A stretch of 9,073 nucleotides of DNA, from the NCBI GenBank assembly GCA_023434145.1, contig JAEYTI010000141.1, positions 1 to 9,073 on the forward strand. Reading direction: 5' to 3'. Source of the DNA: Chloroflexota bacterium. GTDB lineage: Bacteria; Chloroflexota; Anaerolineae; Anaerolineales; Anaerolineaceae. Positions 1 to 4,517 of the stretch are shown here, one piece after another. Numbering within the stretch: the stretch's first letter is position 1; every line of letters starts with the position of its first letter. Both the position numbers and the translations under genes were made by a program. The notes under the pieces were generated by a model, which ran no database searches, was not told where the DNA came from, and saw nothing but the letters and a program-made list of their open reading frames with translations.

Positions 1-127
1 GGGCGACAACGTCAACCTGGAGGTCGAACTGATCATCCCGGTGGCGCTGGAGCAGGGCTCCAAGTTCGCCATCCGCGAGGGCGGTCTCACCGTCGGCGCT
101 GGTGTCATCACCAAGATCATTAAGTAA
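1..127 (+). CDS. tuf: Elongation factor Tu, C-terminal end (partial)
   Basis: Only the last 41 codons are present, read in the frame starting at base 2 and ending at TAA 125-127. The peptide starts GDNVNLEVELIIPVALEQGS and ends GGLTVGAGVITKIIK. This is the invariant C-terminal beta-barrel (domain 3) of EF-Tu, with the FAIREGG motif near the end. EF-Tu is the cytoplasmic GTPase that carries aminoacyl-tRNA to the ribosome. The GTPase domain lies outside the window. Its place just before rpmG, tRNA-Trp, secE and nusG is the common bacterial order and supports the call. Family identity is seen directly; whether the genome has a second tuf copy cannot be seen. Confidence 0.97.
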   Translation, partial: GDNVNLEVELIIPVALEQGSKFAIREGGLTVGAGVITKIIK

Positions 128-138
128 TCTATTATTTC

Positions 139-185
139 TGTCCTTCTGTAAAATTGGGGCTTTACCCCAACTTTACAGAAGGACA
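139..185 (+). terminator. Long hairpin after tuf, probable terminator or processing stem
   Basis: Bases 139-152 pair perfectly with 172-185 (14 bp). After an A/C mismatch, 154-159 (TTGGGG) pair with 165-170, leaving a 5-nt loop. The stem starts 12 nt after the tuf stop. No T-run follows it, so termination may be partial, or the stem may protect or process the tuf 3' end before rpmG. The stem is seen; its function is inferred. Confidence 0.6.
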
Positions 186-204
186 AATACAGATCTTAAG
201 CAGT

Positions 205-240
205 AAAGGAGTGCGGCCCGGCACCGGGCTGCGTAGAAAG
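205..240 (+). promoter_or_regulatory. rpmG translation start region with a hairpin between Shine-Dalgarno and ATG
   Basis: A strong Shine-Dalgarno AAAGGAG (205-211) lies 34 nt before the rpmG ATG, which is too far for direct use. Between them 213-220 pair with 225-232 (8 bp, one G-T pair, loop GCAC). If the hairpin folds, the effective gap shrinks to about 14 nt. A weak GAAAG (236-240) stands 5 nt before the ATG as an alternative ribosome site. Confidence 0.45.
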
Positions 241-245
241 AACGT

Positions 246-416
246 ATGGCATCTAAAAAGAAAGATATCCGCCCGGTGATCATTTTTGCTTGCACGGAAT
301 GTAAGGAACGCAATTACATTTCCGAGAAGAACCGCCGCAACGACCCGGGTCGTATGGAAATCAAGAAGTATTGTCCTCGCTGCCGCACGCATCGCATGCA
401 TCGCGAGACGAAGTAA
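246..416 (+). CDS. rpmG: 50S ribosomal protein L33, zinc-ribbon form
   Basis: This is a 56-residue basic protein, MASKKKDIRPVIIFACTECK at the start and MHRETK at the end, which matches the usual L33 length of 49-56. L33 sits on the large ribosomal subunit near the E site. Two CxxC pairs are visible (Cys16/Cys19 and Cys43/Cys46), so this is the zinc-binding form and not the zinc-independent form induced by zinc limitation. The N-Y-x-x-x-K-N-R-R stretch in the middle is typical of the family. An in-frame TAG lies 12 nt upstream, so ATG 246 is the only likely start. The gene sits between tuf and tRNA-Trp and is probably transcribed with one or both. Its translation start has an unusual folded Shine-Dalgarno region. 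Confidence 0.96.
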   Translation: MASKKKDIRPVIIFACTECKERNYISEKNRRNDPGRMEIKKYCPRCRTHRMHRETK

Positions 417-427
417 AGTAAGTGGTG

Positions 428-433
428 TATAAT
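428..433 (+). promoter_or_regulatory. Possible -10 box for tRNA-Trp / secE-nusG
   Basis: A perfect TATAAT lies 30 nt before the tRNA, just after the rpmG stop. The expected -35 position (about 405-410, GAGACG) falls inside rpmG and does not resemble TTGACA, and there is no TGn extension. It is therefore a weak or activator-dependent promoter candidate, or chance. Confidence 0.4.
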
Positions 434-435
434 AG

Positions 436-458
436 GGTGACGGGGACGACCCGTCACC
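436..458 (+). other. Hairpin in the 5' leader of tRNA-Trp
   Basis: GGTGACGGG (436-444) pairs perfectly with 450-458 around the loop GACGA. The stem ends 4 nt before the tRNA acceptor stem. No T-run follows, so it is more likely a precursor-tRNA processing stem or an rpmG 3' end than a terminator. Confidence 0.6.
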
Positions 459-462
459 ATGT

Positions 463-536
463 AGGCCAGTAGCTCAATTTGGCAGAGCGCGCGTCTCCAA
501 AACGTGAGGTTGTGGGTTCAATTCCTGCCTGGCCTG
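463..536 (+). tRNA. tRNA-Trp (anticodon CCA)
   Basis: The full cloverleaf can be drawn. The acceptor stem AGGCCAG (463-469) pairs perfectly with 529-535. The D stem GCTC/GAGC is 472-475/485-488. The anticodon stem 490-494/502-506 has one G-T pair. The loop CTCCAAA places anticodon CCA at 497-499. The T stem 512-516/524-528 has two G-U pairs and the loop is TTCAATT. The discriminator base is G536, as expected for bacterial tRNA-Trp. The 3' CCA is not encoded (GCCT follows), so it must be added after transcription. A tRNA-Trp between rpmG or tuf and secE-nusG is a common bacterial arrangement. Confidence 0.96.
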
Positions 537-549
537 CCTTGCAACAGGC

Positions 550-575
550 AACGCCGTCCTTAGAGGCGGCGTTTT
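550..575 (+). terminator. Short intrinsic terminator or attenuator after tRNA-Trp
   Basis: ACGCCGTC (551-558) pairs with 565-572 around a 6-nt loop, with one T-G pair, and A550 can also pair with T573. Four T's follow the stem (572-575). The short T-run suggests partial termination, with read-through into secE. No convincing promoter is seen in the 576-652 gap. Confidence 0.6.
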
Positions 576-664
576 AGCCGTAAAAGAGAAGCGATCGGCC
601 CCATTGGTTCGTTGGGCAGTTTGTTCCAGAGAAAAAATGGGAAAGATCAAACAAGGAGTTGCGT

Positions 665-988
665 GTGGCTGAAAAGACTGCGAAAGTAAAGCAGCCGGAA
701 AAAATTCGTCAGGCTGAAGGCGGTAATATGGCTGAAAAACCGAAACTGATCCAGAAGCCCAAGCCGGTGGTCAAGAAAGAAGATGACCATGACAAGGCAA
801 GGCAGCCTTCGCGCATACAGCGTTGGTGGCGTGAGACGATTGGTGAGCTGCGTAAGGTGAACTGGCCCACTCGGCAGGATGCCTGGCGGCTGACGAAGAT
901 TGTTCTGGCCGTGATGATTTCAATGGGCCTCGTGCTTGGTTTGTTAGACTGGGTATTTTCCCGCCTGATCGCTTTGCTGGTTTCCTGA
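665..988 (+). CDS. secE: Preprotein translocase subunit SecE
   Basis: SecE is the small essential membrane subunit that clamps SecY in the Sec protein-export channel. The diagnostic part is the C-terminal half: ELRKVNWPTRQDAW (residues 61-74), the conserved amphipathic stretch, followed by one transmembrane helix (about 78-105). From GTG 665 the protein has 107 residues. AAGGAG (653-658) lies 6 nt before that GTG; the TTG at 659 touches the Shine-Dalgarno and is unlikely. The first 55 residues are highly charged (Lys, Glu, Gln, Pro) and look disordered; one-helix SecE proteins are usually near 60-90 residues. A second in-frame ATG at 728 restarts with the same MAEK peptide, preceded by GAAGGCGG, and would give 86 residues. 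nusG follows 46 nt later, the classic secE-nusG pair. Confidence 0.95.
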   Translation: MAEKTAKVKQPEKIRQAEGGNMAEKPKLIQKPKPVVKKEDDHDKARQPSRIQRWWRETIGELRKVNWPTRQDAWRLTKIVLAVMISMGLVLGLLDWVFSRLIALLVS

Positions 989-1034
989 GGAAACTAGTTG
1001 GGTAGGTGGCAGGAAGAAGAGAAGGGTGCGAAGT

Positions 1035-1727
1035 ATGGACTCGCGAGATCAGAAAGATTTTGATCAAGATGCTGACTTGATCCCCGAAGAGCAGCAGATT
1101 AAGCGGCCCCGCCGCAAGTCTGCTGAAAAATCCGAGGCTTCATCGCAGCCCTCGCCCAAGAAACCTGCCGAGCAGTATTCTTCTGGCGAGGAGCCGATGA
1201 CGACGGAGCGCGCCTGGTATGTGGTGCATTGTTACTCGGGCTACGAGAACAAAGTGCGCCATAACCTGGAGCAGCGCATCGATACCATGGGCATGAAAGA
1301 CAAGATCTTTGACGTGATCATTCCTACCCAGGAAGAGATCGAAGTTAAAGACGGCAAGCGACGCACTGTTGAGCGCCACGTTTTCCCCGGTTACGTGCTG
1401 GTGAATATGATTTTGTCTGAGGAATCGTGGTACGTTGTGCGCAATACACCAGGCGTAACTGGTTTTGTAGGAATGGGCAATCAACCCACGCCCCTGCGCC
1501 CCGATGAAGTGGCGCAGATCCTGCGCAAGATGGAAGCCGAAGCGCCGCGGGTTAAGGTTACCTTCCGAGTGGGCGAGCGCGTGCGCATCGTCGACGGTCC
1601 ATTCAATGACTTCCGCGGCTCTGTATCAGAAATCGATATGGAGCGCTCGAAGGTGCGCGTAATGGTGAACTTCTTCGGGCGTGAAACGCCCGTGGAGCTA
1701 GACTTCTTGCAGGTGGAAAAAGCCTAG
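1035..1727 (+). CDS. nusG: Transcription termination/antitermination factor NusG
   Basis: NusG binds the RNA polymerase clamp, stimulates elongation and links polymerase to ribosome or Rho. The NGN domain runs from about residue 55 (MTTERAWYVVHCYSGYENKV) through HVFPGYVLVNM (115-125) and NTPGVTGFVG. The C-terminal KOW domain is at about 176-230 (FRVGERVRIVDGPFNDFRG). ATG 1035 has GAAGG (1021-1025) 9 nt upstream and gives 230 residues. Its first 54 residues are an acidic then basic, Ser/Pro/Lys-rich disordered tail. The in-frame ATG at 1197 gives 176 residues, the usual NusG length, with GAGGAG (1188-1193) only 3 nt upstream. I prefer the upstream start because of its spacing, but the inner start may also be used. 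A GTG at 1026 overlaps the Shine-Dalgarno region and is unlikely. Confidence 0.96.
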   Translation: MDSRDQKDFDQDADLIPEEQQIKRPRRKSAEKSEASSQPSPKKPAEQYSSGEEPMTTERAWYVVHCYSGYENKVRHNLEQRIDTMGMKDKIFDVIIPTQEEIEVKDGKRRTVERHVFPGYVLVNMILSEESWYVVRNTPGVTGFVGMGNQPTPLRPDEVAQILRKMEAEAPRVKVTFRVGERVRIVDGPFNDFRGSVSEIDMERSKVRVMVNFFGRETPVELDFLQVEKA

Positions 1728-1752
1728 CGAGAAGGCAATAAACTTGTTAGAG

Positions 1753-1801
1753 GCGCGGCATATCTGCTGTCTGCAGCGTGCAGCACAGTGGGCCGCGTTT
1801 T
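1753..1801 (+). promoter_or_regulatory. rplK-rplA leader stem with T-run, possible attenuator
   Basis: In the nusG-rplK gap, 1753-1759 (GCGCGGC) pair with 1792-1798, and TTTT lies at 1798-1801. Inside it, 1767-1775 pair with 1779-1788 with one bulged C (loop GCG). Two helices flanking an asymmetric internal loop resemble the general plan of L1-binding sites, and L1 is known to repress L11-L1 operons. The match is only architectural. It could instead be a weak nusG terminator. Confidence 0.4.
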
Positions 1802-1803
1802 CG

Positions 1804-1827
1804 TGGGAGGGTGTCCCATAATCACCC
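1804..1827 (+). promoter_or_regulatory. Two mutually exclusive short hairpins before the rplK ribosome site
   Basis: TGGGA (1804-1808) can pair with TCCCA (1814-1818), or GGGTG (1809-1813) can pair with CACCC (1823-1827). The two folds cannot form together. They end 11 nt before the rplK Shine-Dalgarno. The stems are only 5 bp, so the pairing may be chance. Confidence 0.25.
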
Positions 1828-1852
1828 GCTAATACCACAAAGGAGAAAAGCT

Positions 1853-2278
1853 GTGGCAAAGAAACTGAAAGCTGTTGTTCGTCTGCAGATCAAGGCTGCA
1901 AAAGCCACCCCTGCACCGCCGATTGGCCCCGCTCTGGCCGGGCACGGCATCAATATCATGGCCTTCTGCAAGGAATACAATGCTCGCACCGCGCAGCGCG
2001 CTGGCGAGATCATTCCAGCGGAAATTACCGTCTACACCGATGGTTCCTTCACCTTCATCCTCAAATCGCCGCCCGCCGGTGTGCTGCTGGCGAAAGCCGC
2101 TGGGGTTGAAAAGGGTTCCGGCGTCCCGAACCGCGAGAAGGTTGGGAAAGTGACCCGTGCCCAGGTCCGCGAAATCGCAGAGATCAAGATGAAGGATATG
2201 AATGCGATCGATATCGAAGGCGCCATGCGCCAGATCGAAGGCACAGCCCGCAATATGGGCATCACGGTTGTTGACTAG
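1853..2278 (+). CDS. rplK: 50S ribosomal protein L11
   Basis: L11 binds the GTPase-associated centre of 23S rRNA and is needed for factor-dependent GTP hydrolysis and RelA-type stringent signalling. GTG 1853 gives 141 residues, exactly the usual bacterial length, with AAAGGAG (1839-1845) 7 nt upstream. The N-terminal domain has the proline-rich ATPAPPIGPALAGHGINIM (residues 18-36), where thiostrepton-class antibiotics act in this family, then MAFCKEYN. The C-terminal rRNA-binding domain carries KSPPAGVLLAKAAG (71-84) and ends with ARNMGITV. The reading frame is open upstream to 1778, but that stretch has no family similarity. rplA follows after 56 nt, and the two are surely co-transcribed. 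Confidence 0.98.
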   Translation: MAKKLKAVVRLQIKAAKATPAPPIGPALAGHGINIMAFCKEYNARTAQRAGEIIPAEITVYTDGSFTFILKSPPAGVLLAKAAGVEKGSGVPNREKVGKVTRAQVREIAEIKMKDMNAIDIEGAMRQIEGTARNMGITVVD

Positions 2279-2290
2279 CATATGGTGGGA

Positions 2291-2311
2291 GGGCATCCGT
2301 ATAGAATGCCC
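2291..2311 (+). other. Small hairpin between rplK and rplA
   Basis: GGGCAT (2291-2296) pairs with ATGCCC (2306-2311) around a 9-nt loop. It ends 11 nt before the rplA Shine-Dalgarno GGAGGAG (2323-2329). It could modulate rplA translation. No T-run is present, so it is not a terminator. Confidence 0.4.
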
Positions 2312-2334
2312 GTTTGCACCACGGAGGAGTAGTA

Positions 2335-3057
2335 ATGGCAAAGCACGGTAAGAAGTACTTGGCTGCATTGGCCAAAATCGACGAAAAATCGACGTACGAA
2401 CCCTTGCGCGCGATCGAACTGGTGAAGGAGACCTCCTACGCCGCGTTCGATGGCACGGTAGAAGTTCACCTGCGCACCGGGCTGGACCCGCGCCAGGCTG
2501 ACCAGCAGATCCGTGACGTTGTGGTTTTGCCGAATGGCTTGGGTAAGACTGTGCGCGTGCTCGTCTTTGCCCAGGGCGAAGGCGCCACCATCGCTCAGAA
2601 TGCCGGCGCCGATTTCGTCGCCGACACCGATGAGTTCATCACCCGCATTCAGGGCGGCTGGACCGATTTCGACGTTGCGATCTCCACGCCCGATATGATG
2701 GGCAAGGCTGGTCGCCTTGGTCGCGTCCTGGGCCCCCGCGGTTTGATGCCGAACCCCAAAGCCGGCACCGTTGTCCCGGCGGAAGATCTTCCGCGCGTGA
2801 TCAACGAAGCGAAAGCCGGTCGTGTTGAATTCCGCCTCGACAAGAGCGCTAATCTGCACGTGCCGATTGGCAAGGTTTCGTTCACCACTGAGAAGTTGTA
2901 TGAAAACCTGGCCGCCCTGATGGATGCGATCCGCAAGGCGCGCCCCTCTGCTGCCAAGGGTATATTCGTCAAGCGCGTTACGCTGACCTCTACCATGGGG
3001 CCGGCTGTCCGCCTCGACCCGAGCACCGCCCTGGCGCTGGAAAACAAAGCGGGATAG
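2335..3057 (+). CDS. rplA: 50S ribosomal protein L1
   Basis: L1 forms the mobile L1 stalk that helps move E-site tRNA; in many bacteria it also represses its own L11-L1 operon by binding the mRNA. ATG 2335 has GGAGGAG 5 nt upstream and gives 240 residues, close to the family norm of about 230. Clear family motifs are FDGTVEVHLRTG (38-49), the central LGPRGLMPNPKAGTV (132-146), and IGKVSFTTEKLYENL (178-192). The tail TLTSTMGPAVRLD is also typical. An upstream in-frame TTG at 2314 is rejected because it lies before the Shine-Dalgarno. A hairpin and then a new promoter follow the gene, so rplKA and rplJL form separate transcription units, at least in part. Confidence 0.98.
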   Translation: MAKHGKKYLAALAKIDEKSTYEPLRAIELVKETSYAAFDGTVEVHLRTGLDPRQADQQIRDVVVLPNGLGKTVRVLVFAQGEGATIAQNAGADFVADTDEFITRIQGGWTDFDVAISTPDMMGKAGRLGRVLGPRGLMPNPKAGTVVPAEDLPRVINEAKAGRVEFRLDKSANLHVPIGKVSFTTEKLYENLAALMDAIRKARPSAAKGIFVKRVTLTSTMGPAVRLDPSTALALENKAG

Positions 3058-3075
3058 TTCATTCTCTGCAATCTC

Positions 3076-3109
3076 GAACCTGCGGGGAGCATCTGTTTCT
3101 CGCAGGTTC
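3076..3109 (+). terminator. Hairpin after rplA, possible weak terminator
   Basis: GAACCTGCG (3076-3084) pairs perfectly with CGCAGGTTC (3101-3109), 18 nt after the rplA stop. No T-run follows (ACAAAACATT). Its last three bases are also the first three of the -35 box of the rplJ promoter, so read-through transcripts and the new promoter share this DNA. Confidence 0.5.
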
Positions 3110-3135
3110 ACAAAACATTAGTTTCGTGGTAGAAT
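3107..3135 (+). promoter_or_regulatory. Promoter of the rplJ-rplL unit
   Basis: TTCACA (3107-3112, 5 of 6 with TTGACA) is followed after 17 bp by TAGAAT (3130-3135, 5 of 6). TG at 3127-3128 makes an extended -10. The start point would be near 3142, giving a leader of about 210 nt that contains the whole L10 leader fold. Confidence 0.75.
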
Positions 3136-3149
3136 CGCGGAGCTAGTAA

Positions 3150-3325
3150 CAATTGAGACATATTCCGTCTGGAATATCTCCCCACCGGAGAAAGCCGGTG
3201 CCCCAATAGCTGGGGCTTAATATCCTGCCGAGGTGAGGACTTTCGACCCAAGATACCATTCCGCCCAGCCCTGGGTGGTTGCGAAAGTCTTTGCCTGCAG
3301 GATGCAAGGCAAAGACTTTTTTGAT
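3150..3325 (+). ncRNA. Ribosomal protein L10 leader (autoregulatory mRNA structure)
   Basis: The region holds three stacked hairpins: 3160-3166/3171-3177 (loop GTCT), 3183-3188/3195-3200 (loop AGAAAG), and 3201-3205/3211-3215. They are followed by TTAATATCCTGCCGAGGT (3217-3234), which I recognise as the conserved core of bacterial L10 leaders. A terminator hairpin and T-run close it just before the rplJ Shine-Dalgarno AAGGAGGTGA (3338-3347). In this family the L10-L12 complex binds the leader and lowers rplJL expression. A competing helix can be drawn: 3231-3245 pairs with 3282-3296 (15 pairs, three of them G-T), extended by 3222-3228 with 3297-3303 (7 pairs). It would block the terminator. 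The identity is strong; the exact switch is inferred from pairing. Confidence 0.88.
3284..3322 (+). terminator. Intrinsic terminator of the L10 leader
   Basis: AAGTCTTTGCCT (3285-3296) pairs perfectly with 3307-3318, and A3284 can pair with T3319. Six T's at 3317-3322 and then GATTTT follow. It lies 33 nt before the rplJ start, so it must be an attenuator controlling rplJ-rplL and not the end of a gene. Its 5' arm is shared with the antiterminator helix. Confidence 0.88.
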
Positions 3326-3354
3326 TTTACAGGCTGGAAGGAGGTGAAGTACAA

Positions 3355-3885
3355 GTGGCCTTCACAAAAGAAGAAAAAATCAAGATGATGGAGCAGTATA
3401 GCGAGTGGCTCAATCGCAGCCAGGCTGTGTATTTGCTTCAGTATAACAAGATGGGCATGAAAGAGGTCGACACCATCCGCTCGAAAGCGCGTGAAGCTGG
3501 CGGTGAGATGCACGTTGTCAAGAACTCCCTCTTCGGTCTCGTTTTGGAACAGCTCGGCATGGACGGGAACGAATACCTGGACCAGACCACGCTGGTGGGC
3601 TTCGCATTCAACGATGCGCCCGGCCTCGCCAAGGTCGTCACTGACTCGACCAAAGGTGATGTGTTCAAGGTAAAGGGTGGTATGCTCGGCAAGCACAAGA
3701 TCTCTGCCGCGCAGGTAAAAGCCCTCGCCGATATGCCGCCGTTGCCTGTGGTTCGCGCGCAGCTCTTGGGCGTTCTCAATGCCCCGGCTTCGAAGCTCGT
3801 CCGCACCATCAATGAGCCCGCTCGCGGTCTAGCCGCAGTCGTCAAGGCGTATCAGGAAAAGACCGCCGCGCCGGCCGCTGAGTAG
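3355..3885 (+). CDS. rplJ: 50S ribosomal protein L10
   Basis: L10 anchors L7/L12 dimers at the base of the ribosomal stalk on 23S rRNA. GTG 3355 is chosen because AAGGAGGTGA, a near-perfect anti-16S match, ends 7 nt upstream; this gives 176 residues, within the usual 165-180. The N-terminal rRNA-binding domain shows KEEKIKMMEQYSEWLN (5-20), then KEVDTIRSKAREAGGEMHVVKNSL (36-59), the family hallmark. GGMLGKHKISAAQVKALADMP (108-128) comes next, followed by the C-terminal helix (about 150-170) that binds L7/L12 dimers. It ends in an Ala/Pro tail. Expression is controlled by its own leader. rplL follows after 106 nt, which contain only a small imperfect hairpin near 3911-3926 and no convincing promoter. 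Confidence 0.98.
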   Translation: MAFTKEEKIKMMEQYSEWLNRSQAVYLLQYNKMGMKEVDTIRSKAREAGGEMHVVKNSLFGLVLEQLGMDGNEYLDQTTLVGFAFNDAPGLAKVVTDSTKGDVFKVKGGMLGKHKISAAQVKALADMPPLPVVRAQLLGVLNAPASKLVRTINEPARGLAAVVKAYQEKTAAPAAE

Positions 3886-3991
3886 CAGCTTGCAGAGCAT
3901 TGCACAGAGTTCCATCCTCGGATGAATTTCTGATCGATTTTATTCAAACTTGTAATCAAACGTACGAACGTAATACGAAGGAGATTTTGAA

Positions 3992-4378
3992 ATGGCTGAC
4001 ATGCAGAAACTGATCGATGATTTGAGCGCCCTGACCGTTCTGGAAGCTGCCGAGCTGGTCAAGAGCCTGGAAGAGAAGTGGGGCGTTTCCGCCGCTGCTC
4101 CCGCTGGTATGATGATGGCTGCCCCCGCCGCTGGCGCCGCTGCCGCCGCTGAGCCCGTTGAGGAAAAGACCGAGTTCGACGTCGTCCTCAAGGAAGCCGG
4201 CCCCAAGAAGATCGAGGTCATTAAGGTCATTCGCCAGCTCACCAACCTGGGCCTGGTGGAAGCCAAGAACATGGCCGAGACCGCTGGCACCAAGATCCTC
4301 TCCGCTGTGGGCAAGGACGTCGCCACCGACGCCAAGTCCAAGCTCGAGGCCGCCGGCGCCGTCATCGACGTTGCCTAA
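3992..4378 (+). CDS. rplL: 50S ribosomal protein L7/L12
   Basis: L7/L12 is the multicopy stalk protein that recruits translation GTPases. ATG 3992 has AAGGAG (3978-3983) 8 nt upstream and gives 128 residues (usual 120-130). The N-terminal dimer domain is residues 1-34, ending EEKWGVSAA. The flexible Ala/Pro hinge is 34-55. The factor-binding C-terminal domain begins at EEKTEFDVVLKEAGPKKIEV. Lys73, Lys78, Arg81 and Lys92 correspond to the factor-contact residues Lys65, Lys70, Arg73 and Lys84 of the E. coli protein. The usually Lys position in GLGLKEAK is Val89 here, and the following DLV is NMA. Strong terminators end the unit, and rpoB does not follow. Confidence 0.98.
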   Translation: MADMQKLIDDLSALTVLEAAELVKSLEEKWGVSAAAPAGMMMAAPAAGAAAAAEPVEEKTEFDVVLKEAGPKKIEVIKVIRQLTNLGLVEAKNMAETAGTKILSAVGKDVATDAKSKLEAAGAVIDVA

Positions 4379-4386
4379 TTAGCAGT

Positions 4387-4435
4387 AATAAAAGATCCCC
4401 ATTGGCGGCTTTCCGCCAATGGGGATCTTTTATTT
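4387..4435. terminator. Strong bidirectional terminator of rplL
   Basis: Bases 4387-4408 pair with 4413-4434 (22 bp, no mismatch) around the loop CTTT, starting 9 nt after the rplL stop. The A-rich 5' base and T-rich 3' base (CTTTTATTT) allow function on either strand. It is the main stop for rplJ-rplL. Confidence 0.92.
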
Positions 4436-4445
4436 CCGGAATATC

Positions 4446-4492
4446 GAGATAAAAAAACTCGCGGGAAAAGCACCCGCGAGTTTTTTTATCTC
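4446..4492. terminator. Second bidirectional terminator between rplL and lexA
   Basis: Bases 4446-4465 pair perfectly with 4473-4492 (20 bp) around a 7-nt loop. The stem holds seven A's on the 5' side and seven T's on the 3' side, so both strands give a GC-rich core followed by a U-run. It lies 25 nt beyond the lexA stop codon and probably ends lexA while backing up the rplL terminator. Confidence 0.92.
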
Positions 4493-4517
4493 TATTCAAA
4501 ACCAGGAAGTTTTTGTC

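Noticed and set aside
2275..3111. A 278-codon minus-strand open frame over rplA
   Set aside because: It is the antisense shadow of a clear L1 gene; its length reflects the GC bias of codon positions.
3950..3976. TTGTAA...TAATAC as a separate rplL promoter
   Set aside because: The -10 matches only 3 of 6; rplL is better explained by the rplJ promoter and leader.
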